Shown: positions 7,174 through 14,807, counted from the first letter of the stretch. The stretch is DNA of 32,148 nucleotides from Porticoccus sp. (GCA_018066715.1 JAGPWA010000082.1:1-32148); one strand, 5' to 3'. Numbers and translations: made by a program. Notes: generated by a model from the sequence alone, not told the origin.

Positions 7174-7514
7174 GTTGCCTTTAACTTAATACTCCGAAAA
7201 AACCTGTATTGAATACTGTAGGTGGCGAGTCACTACCGGGCGGAAACTATGACTCTTAAGAAAATACCCCCTCAAAAAAATTCGAAAACAAAAAAAACCA
7301 CAGGTTTTTCCGTATTTTCGATTTCTCGGGTATTAAAGACTGTAGTTTTTGTTACAGGATGGACATTTCACTTCAGATAGGAAGATGAGCGTAATAATGG
7401 TTTATGGGGACTTTAGGAGTTGCTCTAGGAATTAGAATCTAAGTTTAATTTTTGTCTCGATATAAAGGGAAGTATAGTAAAAGGGATTCACAATCCAAGA
7501 CCTTACCCTGTTTT
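7174..7514. other. Gene-free left arm of the island
   Basis: No credible ORF is seen here. The stretch is AT-rich with A-tracts. It holds an inverted repeat with GAAAAAACCTGT at 7196-7207 and ACAGGTTTTTCC at 7301-7312, and the hairpin listed separately. It separates the first att-like repeat from the toxin gene, and may be where the integrase of this copy was lost. Confidence 0.5.
7290..7309 (-). terminator. Possible terminator of the abiE operon
   Basis: AAAAACC (7293-7299) and GGTTTTT (7303-7309) form a hairpin with a 3-base loop. Read on the minus strand it runs into eight Ts, so it could end transcription of the toxin/antitoxin operon about 200 bases downstream of the toxin stop. The stem has few G-C pairs, so it is weak. 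Confidence 0.35.
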
Positions 7515-8459
7515 TCAATTGATGCTACTACCGGAAAAATCTTGGGCACAAAATTTCTCATGCGCCAAGTTTTGAAAGTGTGCCAAGGCCTCATCGAATA
7601 CAATCTTTTCTTCATCGTCGGCGTAGGACATCGCATCAACAAACTGCTCATATTCCTGACGGTAGAGAGCGTCTTCCTGAATAGCTGTAACCGTCTTCAC
7701 AGCCGCCTCTCCAAGCGGCAATAGAACCTGACGGTTGGGCCTTTCCTGATCCTGGGCGAATGACTCTAGAGCCGTTGCAACAAAAAGCTGGTCATTTTCG
7801 GCTATGACACCCTGCAAAGCGCAAAGATCGTGAAGGTGTCGAAGCATGGCCGGGTCGTCCTTTGCATCTTCCCTGTTCCGCTTCAGGACGCGCCAGACAA
7901 GACTACTGAATTTATCAGCAGCTATTTCAAGCGGCGAAAGACACAAGAAGCCCGCTTCTGGTTGTTCATTCTTGTACTCGGCGACGAAAGAAGTTATTTC
8001 CCGATACTCCTCTTCAAGGCGAGGCTGCGTAAAGCTAAACTCAATCTGTAAATCTGGCCTTATACCATTCGGCGCATCAAAGAGTTTCGGATAAGTAAGC
8101 TGTATCTTGAAGCCTAGCCCATCCACCTTTACATCGTCATCATCAAATGAAATGTCGTCTATCTGTCTTAACGCCTCAATGAGGCTTAACCGAAAGGCAC
8201 TTTTTTTCTTCTTTAGCTGATTTTTCGTCTTCGCTTCATGGAAACGCACCCTAAAATCCAAATCTTCGGAAAACCGCTTGAGAAGACCACGGCCTTTAGA
8301 AAGACTCGTACCGCCGGTAAAGATGGTTGTTATACCTTCATGGGAATGCCCTGAAAGGGCCTTAAGCACCCTGACGGCGTGCCAGTCCTTTTCAATAAAA
8401 GCGGAGTCTATGCCCCGTTCTCTTGAGAGATATTCTACAACTTCCCTATCCAGCGACAT
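7515..8459 (-). CDS. Nucleotidyltransferase toxin, AbiEii/AbiGii family
   Basis: This 314-residue product is the toxin half of an AbiE-type (type IV) toxin/antitoxin system, a family linked to abortive phage defence. Known AbiEii-family toxins are nucleotidyltransferases, some of which act on tRNA. The polymerase-beta-like active site is visible: GGTSLSKG at residues 49-56, then EDLDFR at 65-70, preceded by FIEKDWHAVRVL. The length is usual for the family and the frame is intact, so it may be functional. It overlaps the upstream antitoxin gene by 14 bases and lies between two island repeats next to tmRNA. The gene has no housekeeping neighbours, consistent with horizontal acquisition. Confidence 0.9.
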   Translation of the reverse strand: MSLDREVVEYLSRERGIDSAFIEKDWHAVRVLKALSGHSHEGITTIFTGGTSLSKGRGLLKRFSEDLDFRVRFHEAKTKNQLKKKKSAFRLSLIEALRQIDDISFDDDDVKVDGLGFKIQLTYPKLFDAPNGIRPDLQIEFSFTQPRLEEEYREITSFVAEYKNEQPEAGFLCLSPLEIAADKFSSLVWRVLKRNREDAKDDPAMLRHLHDLCALQGVIAENDQLFVATALESFAQDQERPNRQVLLPLGEAAVKTVTAIQEDALYRQEYEQFVDAMSYADDEEKIVFDEALAHFQNLAHEKFCAQDFSGSSIN

Positions 8460-8871
8460 GCTCTAATTTCACCGACTGTCCGTTATAGCTCATTTTGCGT
8501 GATACACGCCCTTTTACACCGACCACCCGCCCCGTGGGAACCTGGGTCGTCAGGCCACTGTTATAACGCTGTTTGGCCGACGACGGGACGACTATAACCC
8601 CTAACTTATTCAAAGCTTCTTCGGCCAAACTTGGCAAAGCTTTCTTCGGCAAAATCTTGCCCGAATAAGGAGACCTTTCGGCCTTGGCATATAATCCGTA
8701 ACCGAACCTGATAAGCTGGCCATCTCCGATAAGCTGGCGCAAGGCTCGACCGACCTGATCCCTACCCGACAGATCAAGAAAATCCTGCGGCGTAAAGACA
8801 GCCACCTTACTCCGACTCAAGCGGTATTTTATCCTGCTTTTCAGCGTATTCAGTGCCACGTACAACTCCAT
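8446..8871 (-). CDS. AbiEi-like antitoxin (DUF6088-type winged-helix protein)
   Basis: The 141-residue product has a helix-turn-helix-like N-terminus (FTPQDFLDLSGRDQVGRALRQL, then GQLIRFGYGLYAKA) typical of DUF6088/AbiEi antitoxins, which repress their own operon and neutralise the toxin. The ATG at 8871 lacks a ribosome binding site. A GTG four codons downstream (8857-8859) is preceded by GGAG at seven bases and may be the real start. Its 3' end overlaps the toxin gene by 14 bases, so synthesis is likely coupled. A 12-bp direct repeat just upstream (8878-8913) is a likely operator. Confidence 0.82.
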   Translation of the reverse strand: MELYVALNTLKSRIKYRLSRSKVAVFTPQDFLDLSGRDQVGRALRQLIGDGQLIRFGYGLYAKAERSPYSGKILPKKALPSLAEEALNKLGVIVVPSSAKQRYNSGLTTQVPTGRVVGVKGRVSRKMSYNGQSVKLEHVAG

Positions 8872-8877
8872 TCAAAA

Positions 8878-8913
8878 ATACGACATTAACACTATACAAA
8901 TATACGACATTAA
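8878..8913 (-). promoter_or_regulatory. Putative antitoxin operator: two 12-bp direct repeats
   Basis: ATACGACATTAA occurs at 8878-8889 and at 8902-8913, a 24-base period (about two helical turns). Between them, on the minus strand, TATAGT (8891-8896) could be a -10 box for the operon. Known AbiEi antitoxins bind repeats in their promoter, so autorepression here is a fair inference. Confidence 0.5.
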
Positions 8914-9286
8914 TAGACAGTTATCTAGCAAATAGTTCTATATATTTCATAAAGTTATTATATATTTATATATTTCACGAAGTAATATTATTTACTATTC
9001 GCGAAAAGTGTTGGTTCAAGTTATCTCCTAGCCACTTAATAGCCATTTCTGGCTATTAAGACTCATCATTAGACCCAGATTCAATCCCTAACTGGGGAGC
9101 CTAACCTAACCCATCATCTACCTACGCATGAAGGCCAGCCCTTTCCATGCCCCAATCTAACTCATACATTTCTAGTACATTCTGCTCGTACAATGTATGA
9201 CCAACATCCAAACCCGTATTTTAAATTAATCGCTTAAAAACAATGGGTTAAGAGTTTACAATTACTGACAATGTAGGTGTAAACGT
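8914..9286. other. AT-rich gene-free right arm of the island
   Basis: No credible gene is seen. The stretch is very AT-rich at 8939-9000, where a block with TATATTTCA is repeated in imperfect form at a 28-base offset (about 8939-8960 and 8967-8988). A perfect hairpin lies at 9035-9060, and CTCATAC/CTAGTAC/CTCGTAC heptamers plus an inverted GGTCATACATT at 9161-9204 echo motifs inside the flanking 112-bp repeats. This is more like a control or recombination region than a lost gene. Confidence 0.5.
9035..9060. repeat. Perfect 11-bp inverted repeat with 4-base loop
   Basis: CTTAATAGCCA (9035-9045) and TGGCTATTAAG (9050-9060) match at all 11 positions around TTTC. No T-tract follows on either strand, so it is not a standard terminator. 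It could be a protein-binding site or a structured RNA element of the island. Confidence 0.7.
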
Positions 9287-9398
9287 TTCCCGCCGCCTCC
9301 ACCAATTCGTTGAAATATCCTTCATTTTTCAACATATTACCAAGTGCACGGGGAACCAGAAATGGGGACTCGTACATTTTGGTCATACATTCTCATAC
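9287..9398 (+). repeat. Right 112-bp direct repeat (attR-like)
   Basis: The second copy of the tmRNA-end repeat begins with the last 18 bases of ssrA (TTCCCGCCGCCTCCACCA at 9287-9304), but no tmRNA precedes it. With 7062-7173 it delimits a 2225-bp unit containing the AbiE pair. The sequence upstream of this core (GTAAACG) is unrelated to tmRNA, as expected at the far end of an integrated element. Confidence 0.9.
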
Positions 9399-9564
9399 CT
9401 ATGGCAGGTACTACTTCCAAGACAAAAGTGGTATTTTCTACTTCAGGGTAGTAACGCCAACATTCCTTCGTGACCGCTTCCCCTATCTACAAAAAAAGCT
9501 CCGCAGGTCATTGCACACTGCCAGTATAATCAGTTTTTTATTCGATCGAACAGAGTGGTCTTAA
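9379..9564 (+). pseudogene. N-terminal remnant of a tyrosine-recombinase integrase
   Basis: The frame entered from the 112-bp repeat reads YGRYYFQDKSGIFYFRVVTP and then FLRDRFPYLQKKLRRSLHT (about 9400-9519). This is the pattern of the N-terminal domain (Y-Y-F-R-x-x-x-P..L R..F....I-R-x-S-L-x-T) of phage-type integrases that use tmRNA or tRNA genes. The frame stops at 9562-9564, and the catalytic domain (R..HxxR..Y) is absent. A TTG at 9379, preceded by GGGGA, may have been the start. The remnant lies outside the second repeat, which suggests a second, older element. Confidence 0.6.
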
Positions 9565-9577
9565 AAGGGAAATTGGT

Positions 9578-10618
9578 ATGACATTTTATCCATTGAATGT
9601 TGTTGAATACGTTCCTGAAACGACCGATTCAGCTTCATTTGTATTCGAAATTCCGGAAGATTTACGCGCTACGTTTGACTATAAAGCGGGACAATTCCTG
9701 AACTTCCAAATTCCTTGGAAAGACTTCTTTATTGAACGTTGTTACTCCATTTCAAGCTCACCCATTACAGACGCCAGAATGCAAGTAACGATAAAACGGG
9801 TAGCGGATGGGCGCGCATCCAATTGGTTTAATGATGAGGTACGCAAAGGCTCAAAAGTCATGGTAGCGGCCCCATCTGGTCGTTTTGTGCTCAAAGAGCA
9901 GCATGATAATGCTCTCATTTTCTTTGCGGGCGGTAGCGGAATAACCCCCATACTGTCACTGATACAAACAGCGCTACTGACCACTGACCGTCCCGTTCAA
10001 TTGATCTATGCTAACCGCGATGCTGACAGTATTATTTTTAAACAAACACTCGATGGGCTAGCGTCCGAACACAGCAACCAATTGAGCTGCCACCATCATT
10101 TAGATAGCGATGGTGAATTTCTTACTCAGCAAAAAATCGAAGACTTAGTTGCCCAAAGGTGGGATGCCGACTTTTATATCTGCGGCCCCGGTCCGTTTAT
10201 GGATACGGTGGAAGCAGCATTGGCTGATCACAACGTAGACGACGAGAGAACGTTCATTGAGCGTTTCGTTTCGTCCATTGACCCTGATCGTACCGAGGCG
10301 CAAACACAGATGGAGGAAGAGCCTGACATTGGTGATGTTAAATTAAAGGTTACCGCAGACGGCAAAGACTTTGATGTTGAATACCTCAGTGGAAAATCGC
10401 TACTCGAATCTGTTCTTGCTGATAAAAGTATTGAGGCAGATATACCATTTTCTTGTCAGGAGGGGCATTGTGGCTCCTGCATGTCGATTCTCAAACAGGG
10501 CGATGTGAAGATGCGAGCCAATCGTGCTTTATCGAAACGAGACTTAGCCAAAGGCTATGTATTAGCTTGCCAGTCGGTACCCATGAGTAACAAAATCTGG
10601 ATAGATTTCGATGTGTAA
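9578..10618 (+). CDS. Oxygenase-type ferredoxin reductase with C-terminal 2Fe-2S domain (PaaE/KshB-like)
   Basis: The 346-residue protein moves electrons from NAD(P)H through FAD to a plant-type 2Fe-2S cluster, usually to feed an oxygenase or hydroxylase. FAD domain: RCYSISSSP at residues 54-62. NAD domain: FAGGSGITPILSL at 116-128 and YICGPGPFMDT at 200-210. The C-terminal ferredoxin domain has Cys293, Cys298, Cys301 and Cys331 (CQEGHCGSC, ACQ). AAGGGA about eight bases before the ATG is the ribosome binding site. The oxygenase partner is not in this window, so the substrate is unknown; PaaE, KshB or a hybrid-cluster-protein reductase are all possible. Confidence 0.88.
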   Translation: MTFYPLNVVEYVPETTDSASFVFEIPEDLRATFDYKAGQFLNFQIPWKDFFIERCYSISSSPITDARMQVTIKRVADGRASNWFNDEVRKGSKVMVAAPSGRFVLKEQHDNALIFFAGGSGITPILSLIQTALLTTDRPVQLIYANRDADSIIFKQTLDGLASEHSNQLSCHHHLDSDGEFLTQQKIEDLVAQRWDADFYICGPGPFMDTVEAALADHNVDDERTFIERFVSSIDPDRTEAQTQMEEEPDIGDVKLKVTADGKDFDVEYLSGKSLLESVLADKSIEADIPFSCQEGHCGSCMSILKQGDVKMRANRALSKRDLAKGYVLACQSVPMSNKIWIDFDV

Positions 10619-10638
10619 ATCAGCATTAACACCAGAAC

Positions 10639-11421
10639 TTAAACCAAACTGATCTCATCACCTTCTTTAATCACACCCTCAACCAACACAGCACCATAAA
10701 CCCCGGCATAACCTTCGTGTGCAAGGGTGACATGCTTGAGAATTTTGGGCGTACTATCTCCCGTATCAGGGTCAAGTGTAATCATCTTGCAGCGCGGATC
10801 GCGCTCAAGGAAGGTGATTTCACAACGCTCGCCAATTTTAAGGCGCTTACCGATCAAGGTATTTTCGTAATACCCCTCTCCGCTGGCCCAATTGATCAGA
10901 GCGTTAGGCCTGAAGCGGCGGTAGTCAATATTCATGTCGAGCTCAGAGCTCAATTGATCGCAGGTTTGCTGTGAAATTAACGACAACGGGCGGCAATCCA
11001 CTTGGCTCTTTTGAGCAGAAAAATGGGCTCTCAAGCCAACCTCGAAACGCTTACTCATGTGCTCGTTAAAGGTCGACGAGGCAATATCGAACACTTGCCC
11101 CTCTGGAGACTCTACATCTACAGCAAATTGGTCTGGCTCAGGGTAAAGGGGATGAATACCGGGTGCGATACCTTCAAATTCTGCCAAGTCACCAGGCACA
11201 CGGTTGTTATCAGATTTAAAGCGCGGACGATAAAGCATGAAGTCTTCATCATCGCGAGCGGTAAACCAAGGAAAACCTTTTTCACCAGCTGCATTGATGA
11301 CGCCGTAGACTCTGTCGCCCATCACGCCACCAAAGCCCGTGAAGACCTCGCTTATCTCTTCGCCTTGCATGCCTTTCACAGGATATCGCCATATTTTTTC
11401 TACTTTGCCAAGCACCGCCAT
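10639..11421 (-). CDS. MOSC domain protein with MOSC N-terminal beta-barrel
   Basis: The 260-residue product carries an N-terminal MOSC_N barrel (IWRYPVKGMQGEEI, DRVYGV) and a MOSC domain with FRPNALI and the Cys-bearing RDPRCKMITLDPDTG. MOSC proteins bind the molybdenum cofactor and take part in sulfur transfer or reduction of N-hydroxylated compounds; the substrate here is unknown. The ATG at 11421 is preceded by AGGAGA at seven bases; a start 15 codons upstream is not supported. The gene is convergent with the reductase at 9578-10618, and YcbX-like MOSC proteins are known to work with or be fused to such 2Fe-2S domains, so a link is possible but unproven. Confidence 0.85.
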   Translation of the reverse strand: MAVLGKVEKIWRYPVKGMQGEEISEVFTGFGGVMGDRVYGVINAAGEKGFPWFTARDDEDFMLYRPRFKSDNNRVPGDLAEFEGIAPGIHPLYPEPDQFAVDVESPEGQVFDIASSTFNEHMSKRFEVGLRAHFSAQKSQVDCRPLSLISQQTCDQLSSELDMNIDYRRFRPNALINWASGEGYYENTLIGKRLKIGERCEITFLERDPRCKMITLDPDTGDSTPKILKHVTLAHEGYAGVYGAVLVEGVIKEGDEISLV

Positions 11422-11870
11422 CTCTGTTCTCCTGTCGTATCGGTTAATCAAAAACAACTGAACCACCTAAACAATTCAGTTGCAGACGACCTTACAAGGG
11501 TTGATTCAAGCAGGCTTTCAACGAGCCAAGCGCTGTATAGTTTCAAAGATATGCCCTATTAACAAGTGCATAACCACCGGCCTACAACTTAAGATCTTTC
11601 AAGAACTATAGGACAACATGGGGCATCCTACGCGGTGACGCGCCCAATCTAGAAGTTTTTGGCGATGCTCTTCCATGCTGAAGGGCCGAAAAGCTTGTAT
11701 ATAGCAGGTTTATTCACTGATTCAAGACACAAGCTTGGCTGCCACTATTGATCGATAAACAATCAATACGACTCTTTTTTTGTGCATTTTTTGCGACCAT
11801 TTCTTACAATAAAGTTACCATTTGCTGCTATATTGCTTAGATACACGGAAAATAAAAGGGGTATAGGGTT
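11422..11870. other. Gene-free divergent intergenic region
   Basis: No convincing gene was found. An 8-bp inverted repeat (AAGCTTGT at 11691-11698, ACAAGCTT at 11729-11736) is present. A possible promoter for the next gene is TTACAA (11804-11809) with TATATT (11829-11834), but at 19 bases the spacing is long. Confidence 0.4.
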
Positions 11871-12188
11871 ATGAAGCGGATCTTTGATAGCACTTCTCGT
11901 GCATTACTGGCAACACTGATGACTGCGTTGTTAGTAATACCGTCGGTAAGTGTTGCAAAAAATCTTGTTGAAGAGCCTAGCACAGGAGAAATGGTTCTTG
12001 ATGCTGTGGTAGCGCGCCCCATACTGTTGGTGGCAACGGTTGCAGGGACTGCTATATATCTGGTCACTTTGCCATTTTCACTAGCGGGCGGTAATGCAGG
12101 TGACGCAGGCGAAGCACTGGTTGTTGGGCCGGCGAGAAGTACGTTTGTTCGCTGTCTTGGCTGTCGCACTTCAGGCCGTCAGGAATAG
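11871..12188 (+). CDS. Small exported or membrane protein of unknown function
   Basis: The 105-residue product starts with a signal-like segment (MKRIFDSTSRALLATLMTALLVIPSVSVA) and has a second hydrophobic stretch (ILLVATVAGTAIYLVTLPFSL) with Gly-rich flanks (AGGNAGDAGEALV) and RSTFVRCLGCR near the end. Similar small proteins with VARP..VATVAGTA..L..PFS occur in pseudomonads, where they are named only as hypothetical, sometimes as transporter-like. AAGGGG and AGGG lie upstream of the ATG. No function can be assigned. Confidence 0.75.
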   Translation: MKRIFDSTSRALLATLMTALLVIPSVSVAKNLVEEPSTGEMVLDAVVARPILLVATVAGTAIYLVTLPFSLAGGNAGDAGEALVVGPARSTFVRCLGCRTSGRQE

Positions 12189-12242
12189 GGCTCTAAATCA
12201 GTGTCCTAAGCTGGCGAGCCCATGCCTCAGGTTTACCTCTAA

Positions 12243-12530
12243 AGCGTTTTTATACCGTGTCTGGTACCGCATAAGGTCAACGTAACCGCTGCACCGGTGT
12301 TTGAGGGGTTAGCCAGTCAGAAGTTGGTCGGGGGAAAAGTCTATGGCTTTCTTCGTGTAGGCCGCAGCTCTAGTTTTTATTTCACTCAGCCTAGACGTTT
12401 AGAGGTGGCTGGAAAACCACCTGAAGCTTCAGTACGGCTTACTAACTACCGACAGAATTATGATCGATGGAGCCGACAGAGTCTTGAAGTGGCCCCAGCG
12501 GATTTTTGCGGATTTCGTGTTCATCAATAA
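12243..12530 (+). pseudogene. Possible remnant of a plus-strand gene
   Basis: The frame open from 12243 (after a TAA) to 12530 reads protein-like sequence such as VFEGLASQKLVGGKVYGFLR and PRRLEVAGKPPEASVRL. It has no good start codon (GTG at 12297 at best) and overlaps the 3' end of the minus-strand lipoprotein gene by about 90 bases. It may be a fragment of a lost gene. Codon statistics or a database search would decide; chance cannot be excluded. Confidence 0.25.
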
Positions 12531-13038
12531 GTGGTATGCCACTCCAGATTTTGTACACCACCATATTATGATCAATAACAATCAGAGCATTAAAACTCCA
12601 TCCCGTTTCAATCCTGTTTCGCTTAAATTTCAATAGGTCCAAAAATACATTGCCTACTCGCACGCGTTTATTGACGCCGGGCGAAGCTTCATATGCGAGG
12701 CAAGCCTCACGAGCCGCCAAACATGCGCGCACACTTGGCGGTAAATCTTCCGGTCTGACTGAATTACCTGGATTAAATATTTTAATAACATCCAGATAAG
12801 ACAAAATTCTCACATTTGGCGTGCTATAGGGATCAAACCCAAGCGCCTTTAAATCAGCGGTGACTGTCTCGAATGGAACAATACTGTCATATGATGCTTT
12901 CGCCTCCTCAAAAGTATCCCACTGGGACTCTGTTGTAGCCTCGCCCTTTGGCAAGCTGCTGCTGCACGACGCTAACATCATTACCACCAGAGGAAGAAGG
13001 CACCAACTCAGCCCAAAAAACACATTATTTTTCTTCAT
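12442..13038 (-). CDS. Lipoprotein of unknown function
   Basis: The 198-residue product from the ATG at 13038 has a lipoprotein signal (MKKNNVFFGLSWCLLPLVVMMLASC), with the lipobox LASC giving the lipidated Cys at about residue 25, followed by Ser. A TTG nine bases upstream is the alternative start. The mature part is compact: LKALGFDPYSTPNVRILSY, RACLAAREACLAYE with two Cys that may pair, and FNALIVIDHNMVVYKIWSG near the end. I do not recognise a family. The C-terminus carries a short repeat (DSVGS, NSVGS). It is separated from the protease gene by about 140 gene-free bases. Confidence 0.75.
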   Translation of the reverse strand: MKKNNVFFGLSWCLLPLVVMMLASCSSSLPKGEATTESQWDTFEEAKASYDSIVPFETVTADLKALGFDPYSTPNVRILSYLDVIKIFNPGNSVRPEDLPPSVRACLAAREACLAYEASPGVNKRVRVGNVFLDLLKFKRNRIETGWSFNALIVIDHNMVVYKIWSGIPLIDEHEIRKNPLGPLQDSVGSIDHNSVGS

Positions 13039-13185
13039 TACAGCCAACTTACCTATTTGAACTTCTTAAATCATTATATTAAGGATAGTCTAAACGAAAA
13101 TGCTTCCGTCACTGGTGTACCAATACACATAAAATAGCTTTTTATAACGATATCTCATATCAAAAAAATAATCTGACTTTTGAAA

Positions 13186-14550
13186 CTACCGAACGACTAA
13201 ATACAACCCACGGCCATTGCGGTTTATCTGCAGTAACACCGATTGGTTGCTGTGAGATAAGGCTTCCCTAAAGCTCTTAATATCGCGCACCCGCTGACGG
13301 TTTGCACCCACAATAATATCCCCAGGTCGCAAGCCACTGTAGGCTGCAGCAGAGTTAGGTGACAAACCCGCGACCACTACACCCTCTCCATCAGGGTTAT
13401 TCTCAAACTGCGCACCGTCCAACAGTCCGTGAAGCTCATTATTAATAGAAGCAAGTTGCTGTGGTTCGCCCACTTCTACATTGACCTTTTTAGTTTTACC
13501 TTCCCGTATCAATGAGAGCCTAACCTTATCTCCAATTTCCTTAATACCAATCTGACTGCGCAGCTGACCTGTAGAGGTCGTCTTATTCCCATCAACGGCA
13601 ACAATAATATCACCCGGTTGAAGCTTCGCCTTCTCGGCTGAAGAGTCTTCACTGACACCGGTCACCAGCACACCTTGCTGACCGTTTTTCAGATTAAATG
13701 CCTCTCTCAGTTCGGGGGATATATCCTGTATCCCAATACCCAATTGTCCACGGCGCACCTCTCCATGAGCAATGATTTGCTTCATGCTGGCCTTAGCCAT
13801 ATTCACTGGGATTGCAAAGCCAATCCCCACATTGCCTCCAGCAGGTGCAAGAATAGCCGTGTTGATACCAATCAGCTCGCCACGCAGGTTAACCAAAGCA
13901 CCACCGGAATTACCGGGGTTGATAGAGGCGTCCGTCTGGATAAAGTTTTCATAGCCCTCTATACCCAACCCTGTTCGCCCTAAAGCACTCACCACACCGG
14001 TGGTCACTGTCTGGCCCAGGCCAAAAGGGCTGCCAATGGCAACGACAAAGTCACCCACTTCCAACCCGCTTGAATTACCCAAGGGTACTTCAGCCAGGTC
14101 CTTGGCATCAATCTGAAGAATAGCAATATCCAGCTCTGGGTCAGAACCTTTCACCTCGGCAGTAAAAGAACGTCCATCTGCTAGTGAAATCTGCACTTCA
14201 TCTGCACCATCAATCACATGAGAATTGGTCATCACGATGCCATTAATGGCATCGACAATAACTCCAGACCCGGCACTTTGCTGACGTTTTTTTGGTGCCT
14301 GCTTGGGTATCTGTTGTTGATCGGGGACATTAAAAAAACGTCTAAAGAACGGATCATTCAGCAGTGGATTTTGAGCTTGTCGTGTAGAAAAAGTGGCAAT
14401 ATTGACGACGGCTGGATTGACCTGCTTCAACATGGGGGACAGTGACGGCAGCTTATTGCCTTCTCCATCTGACAGGGGTAATGCGGCCTGCGCTACCACG
14501 GTAAAACAACACATGGAAACCACAAACAACCATTGACGAATTTGCTGCAT
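13186..14550 (-). CDS. degQ: Periplasmic serine protease, Do family (DegQ/MucD type)
   Basis: This 454-residue HtrA-type protease/chaperone degrades misfolded envelope proteins. A signal peptide (to about QAA at 21-23) is followed by a trypsin-like domain with His111 (TNSHVI), Asp141 (LDIAIL) and Ser215 (NPGNSGGAL), then two PDZ domains (around GQLGIGIQD..PGDIIVAVDG and VVAGLSPNSAAAYSGLRPGDIIVG). The length and short linker are those of DegQ; Pseudomonas MucD is the other likely name. CAGGAGTAG lies just before the ATG. An alginate or sigma-E locus (algU, mucA/B) is not next to it, so a MucD role is not implied by context. Confidence 0.93.
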   Translation of the reverse strand: MQQIRQWLFVVSMCCFTVVAQAALPLSDGEGNKLPSLSPMLKQVNPAVVNIATFSTRQAQNPLLNDPFFRRFFNVPDQQQIPKQAPKKRQQSAGSGVIVDAINGIVMTNSHVIDGADEVQISLADGRSFTAEVKGSDPELDIAILQIDAKDLAEVPLGNSSGLEVGDFVVAIGSPFGLGQTVTTGVVSALGRTGLGIEGYENFIQTDASINPGNSGGALVNLRGELIGINTAILAPAGGNVGIGFAIPVNMAKASMKQIIAHGEVRRGQLGIGIQDISPELREAFNLKNGQQGVLVTGVSEDSSAEKAKLQPGDIIVAVDGNKTTSTGQLRSQIGIKEIGDKVRLSLIREGKTKKVNVEVGEPQQLASINNELHGLLDGAQFENNPDGEGVVVAGLSPNSAAAYSGLRPGDIIVGANRQRVRDIKSFREALSHSNQSVLLQINRNGRGLYLVVR

Positions 14551-14807
14551 AGAACTACTCCTGATTATTACTGATTTATCACACCACTTGTTTGGGACTA
14601 GCCTGAATCAGCGCCAAAATTCAGAGACGAACCTATTTATTACCACCAATTTTTCCAGCACTTTATGCCCCAGTGTCACTGAGACATGGGTCTCCTAAAA
14701 AAATTCCAAAACATCGTGTATAAACTAATTTCTGACAACCATCTAAAAAAATGGTGGGGTTTGTTTTTTACTGGCTCGCTGCACGCACAAAAATCAAGTG
14801 GTGTAAT
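14551..14807. other. Intergenic region upstream of the protease gene
   Basis: There is no gene. A small stem (ACCAT/ATGGT) around A-rich sequence is followed on the plus strand by GGGGTTTGTTTTTT (about 14733-14768). As both flanking genes are on the minus strand, it has the wrong polarity for a terminator of either. Confidence 0.35.

Noticed and set aside
11002-11562. Long plus-strand ORF of 186 codons
   Set aside because: It lies opposite the MOSC gene, whose motifs and ribosome binding site are clear; the plus-strand frame has no recognisable domain.
12403-12422. Hairpin AGGTGG/CCACCT
   Set aside because: A short stem inside a possible coding relic, with no T-tract; no terminator function is supported.
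14733-14768. Plus-strand terminator-like hairpin with T-run
   Set aside because: Both flanking genes are on the minus strand, the stem has only about five pairs, and no plus-strand transcript is evident.
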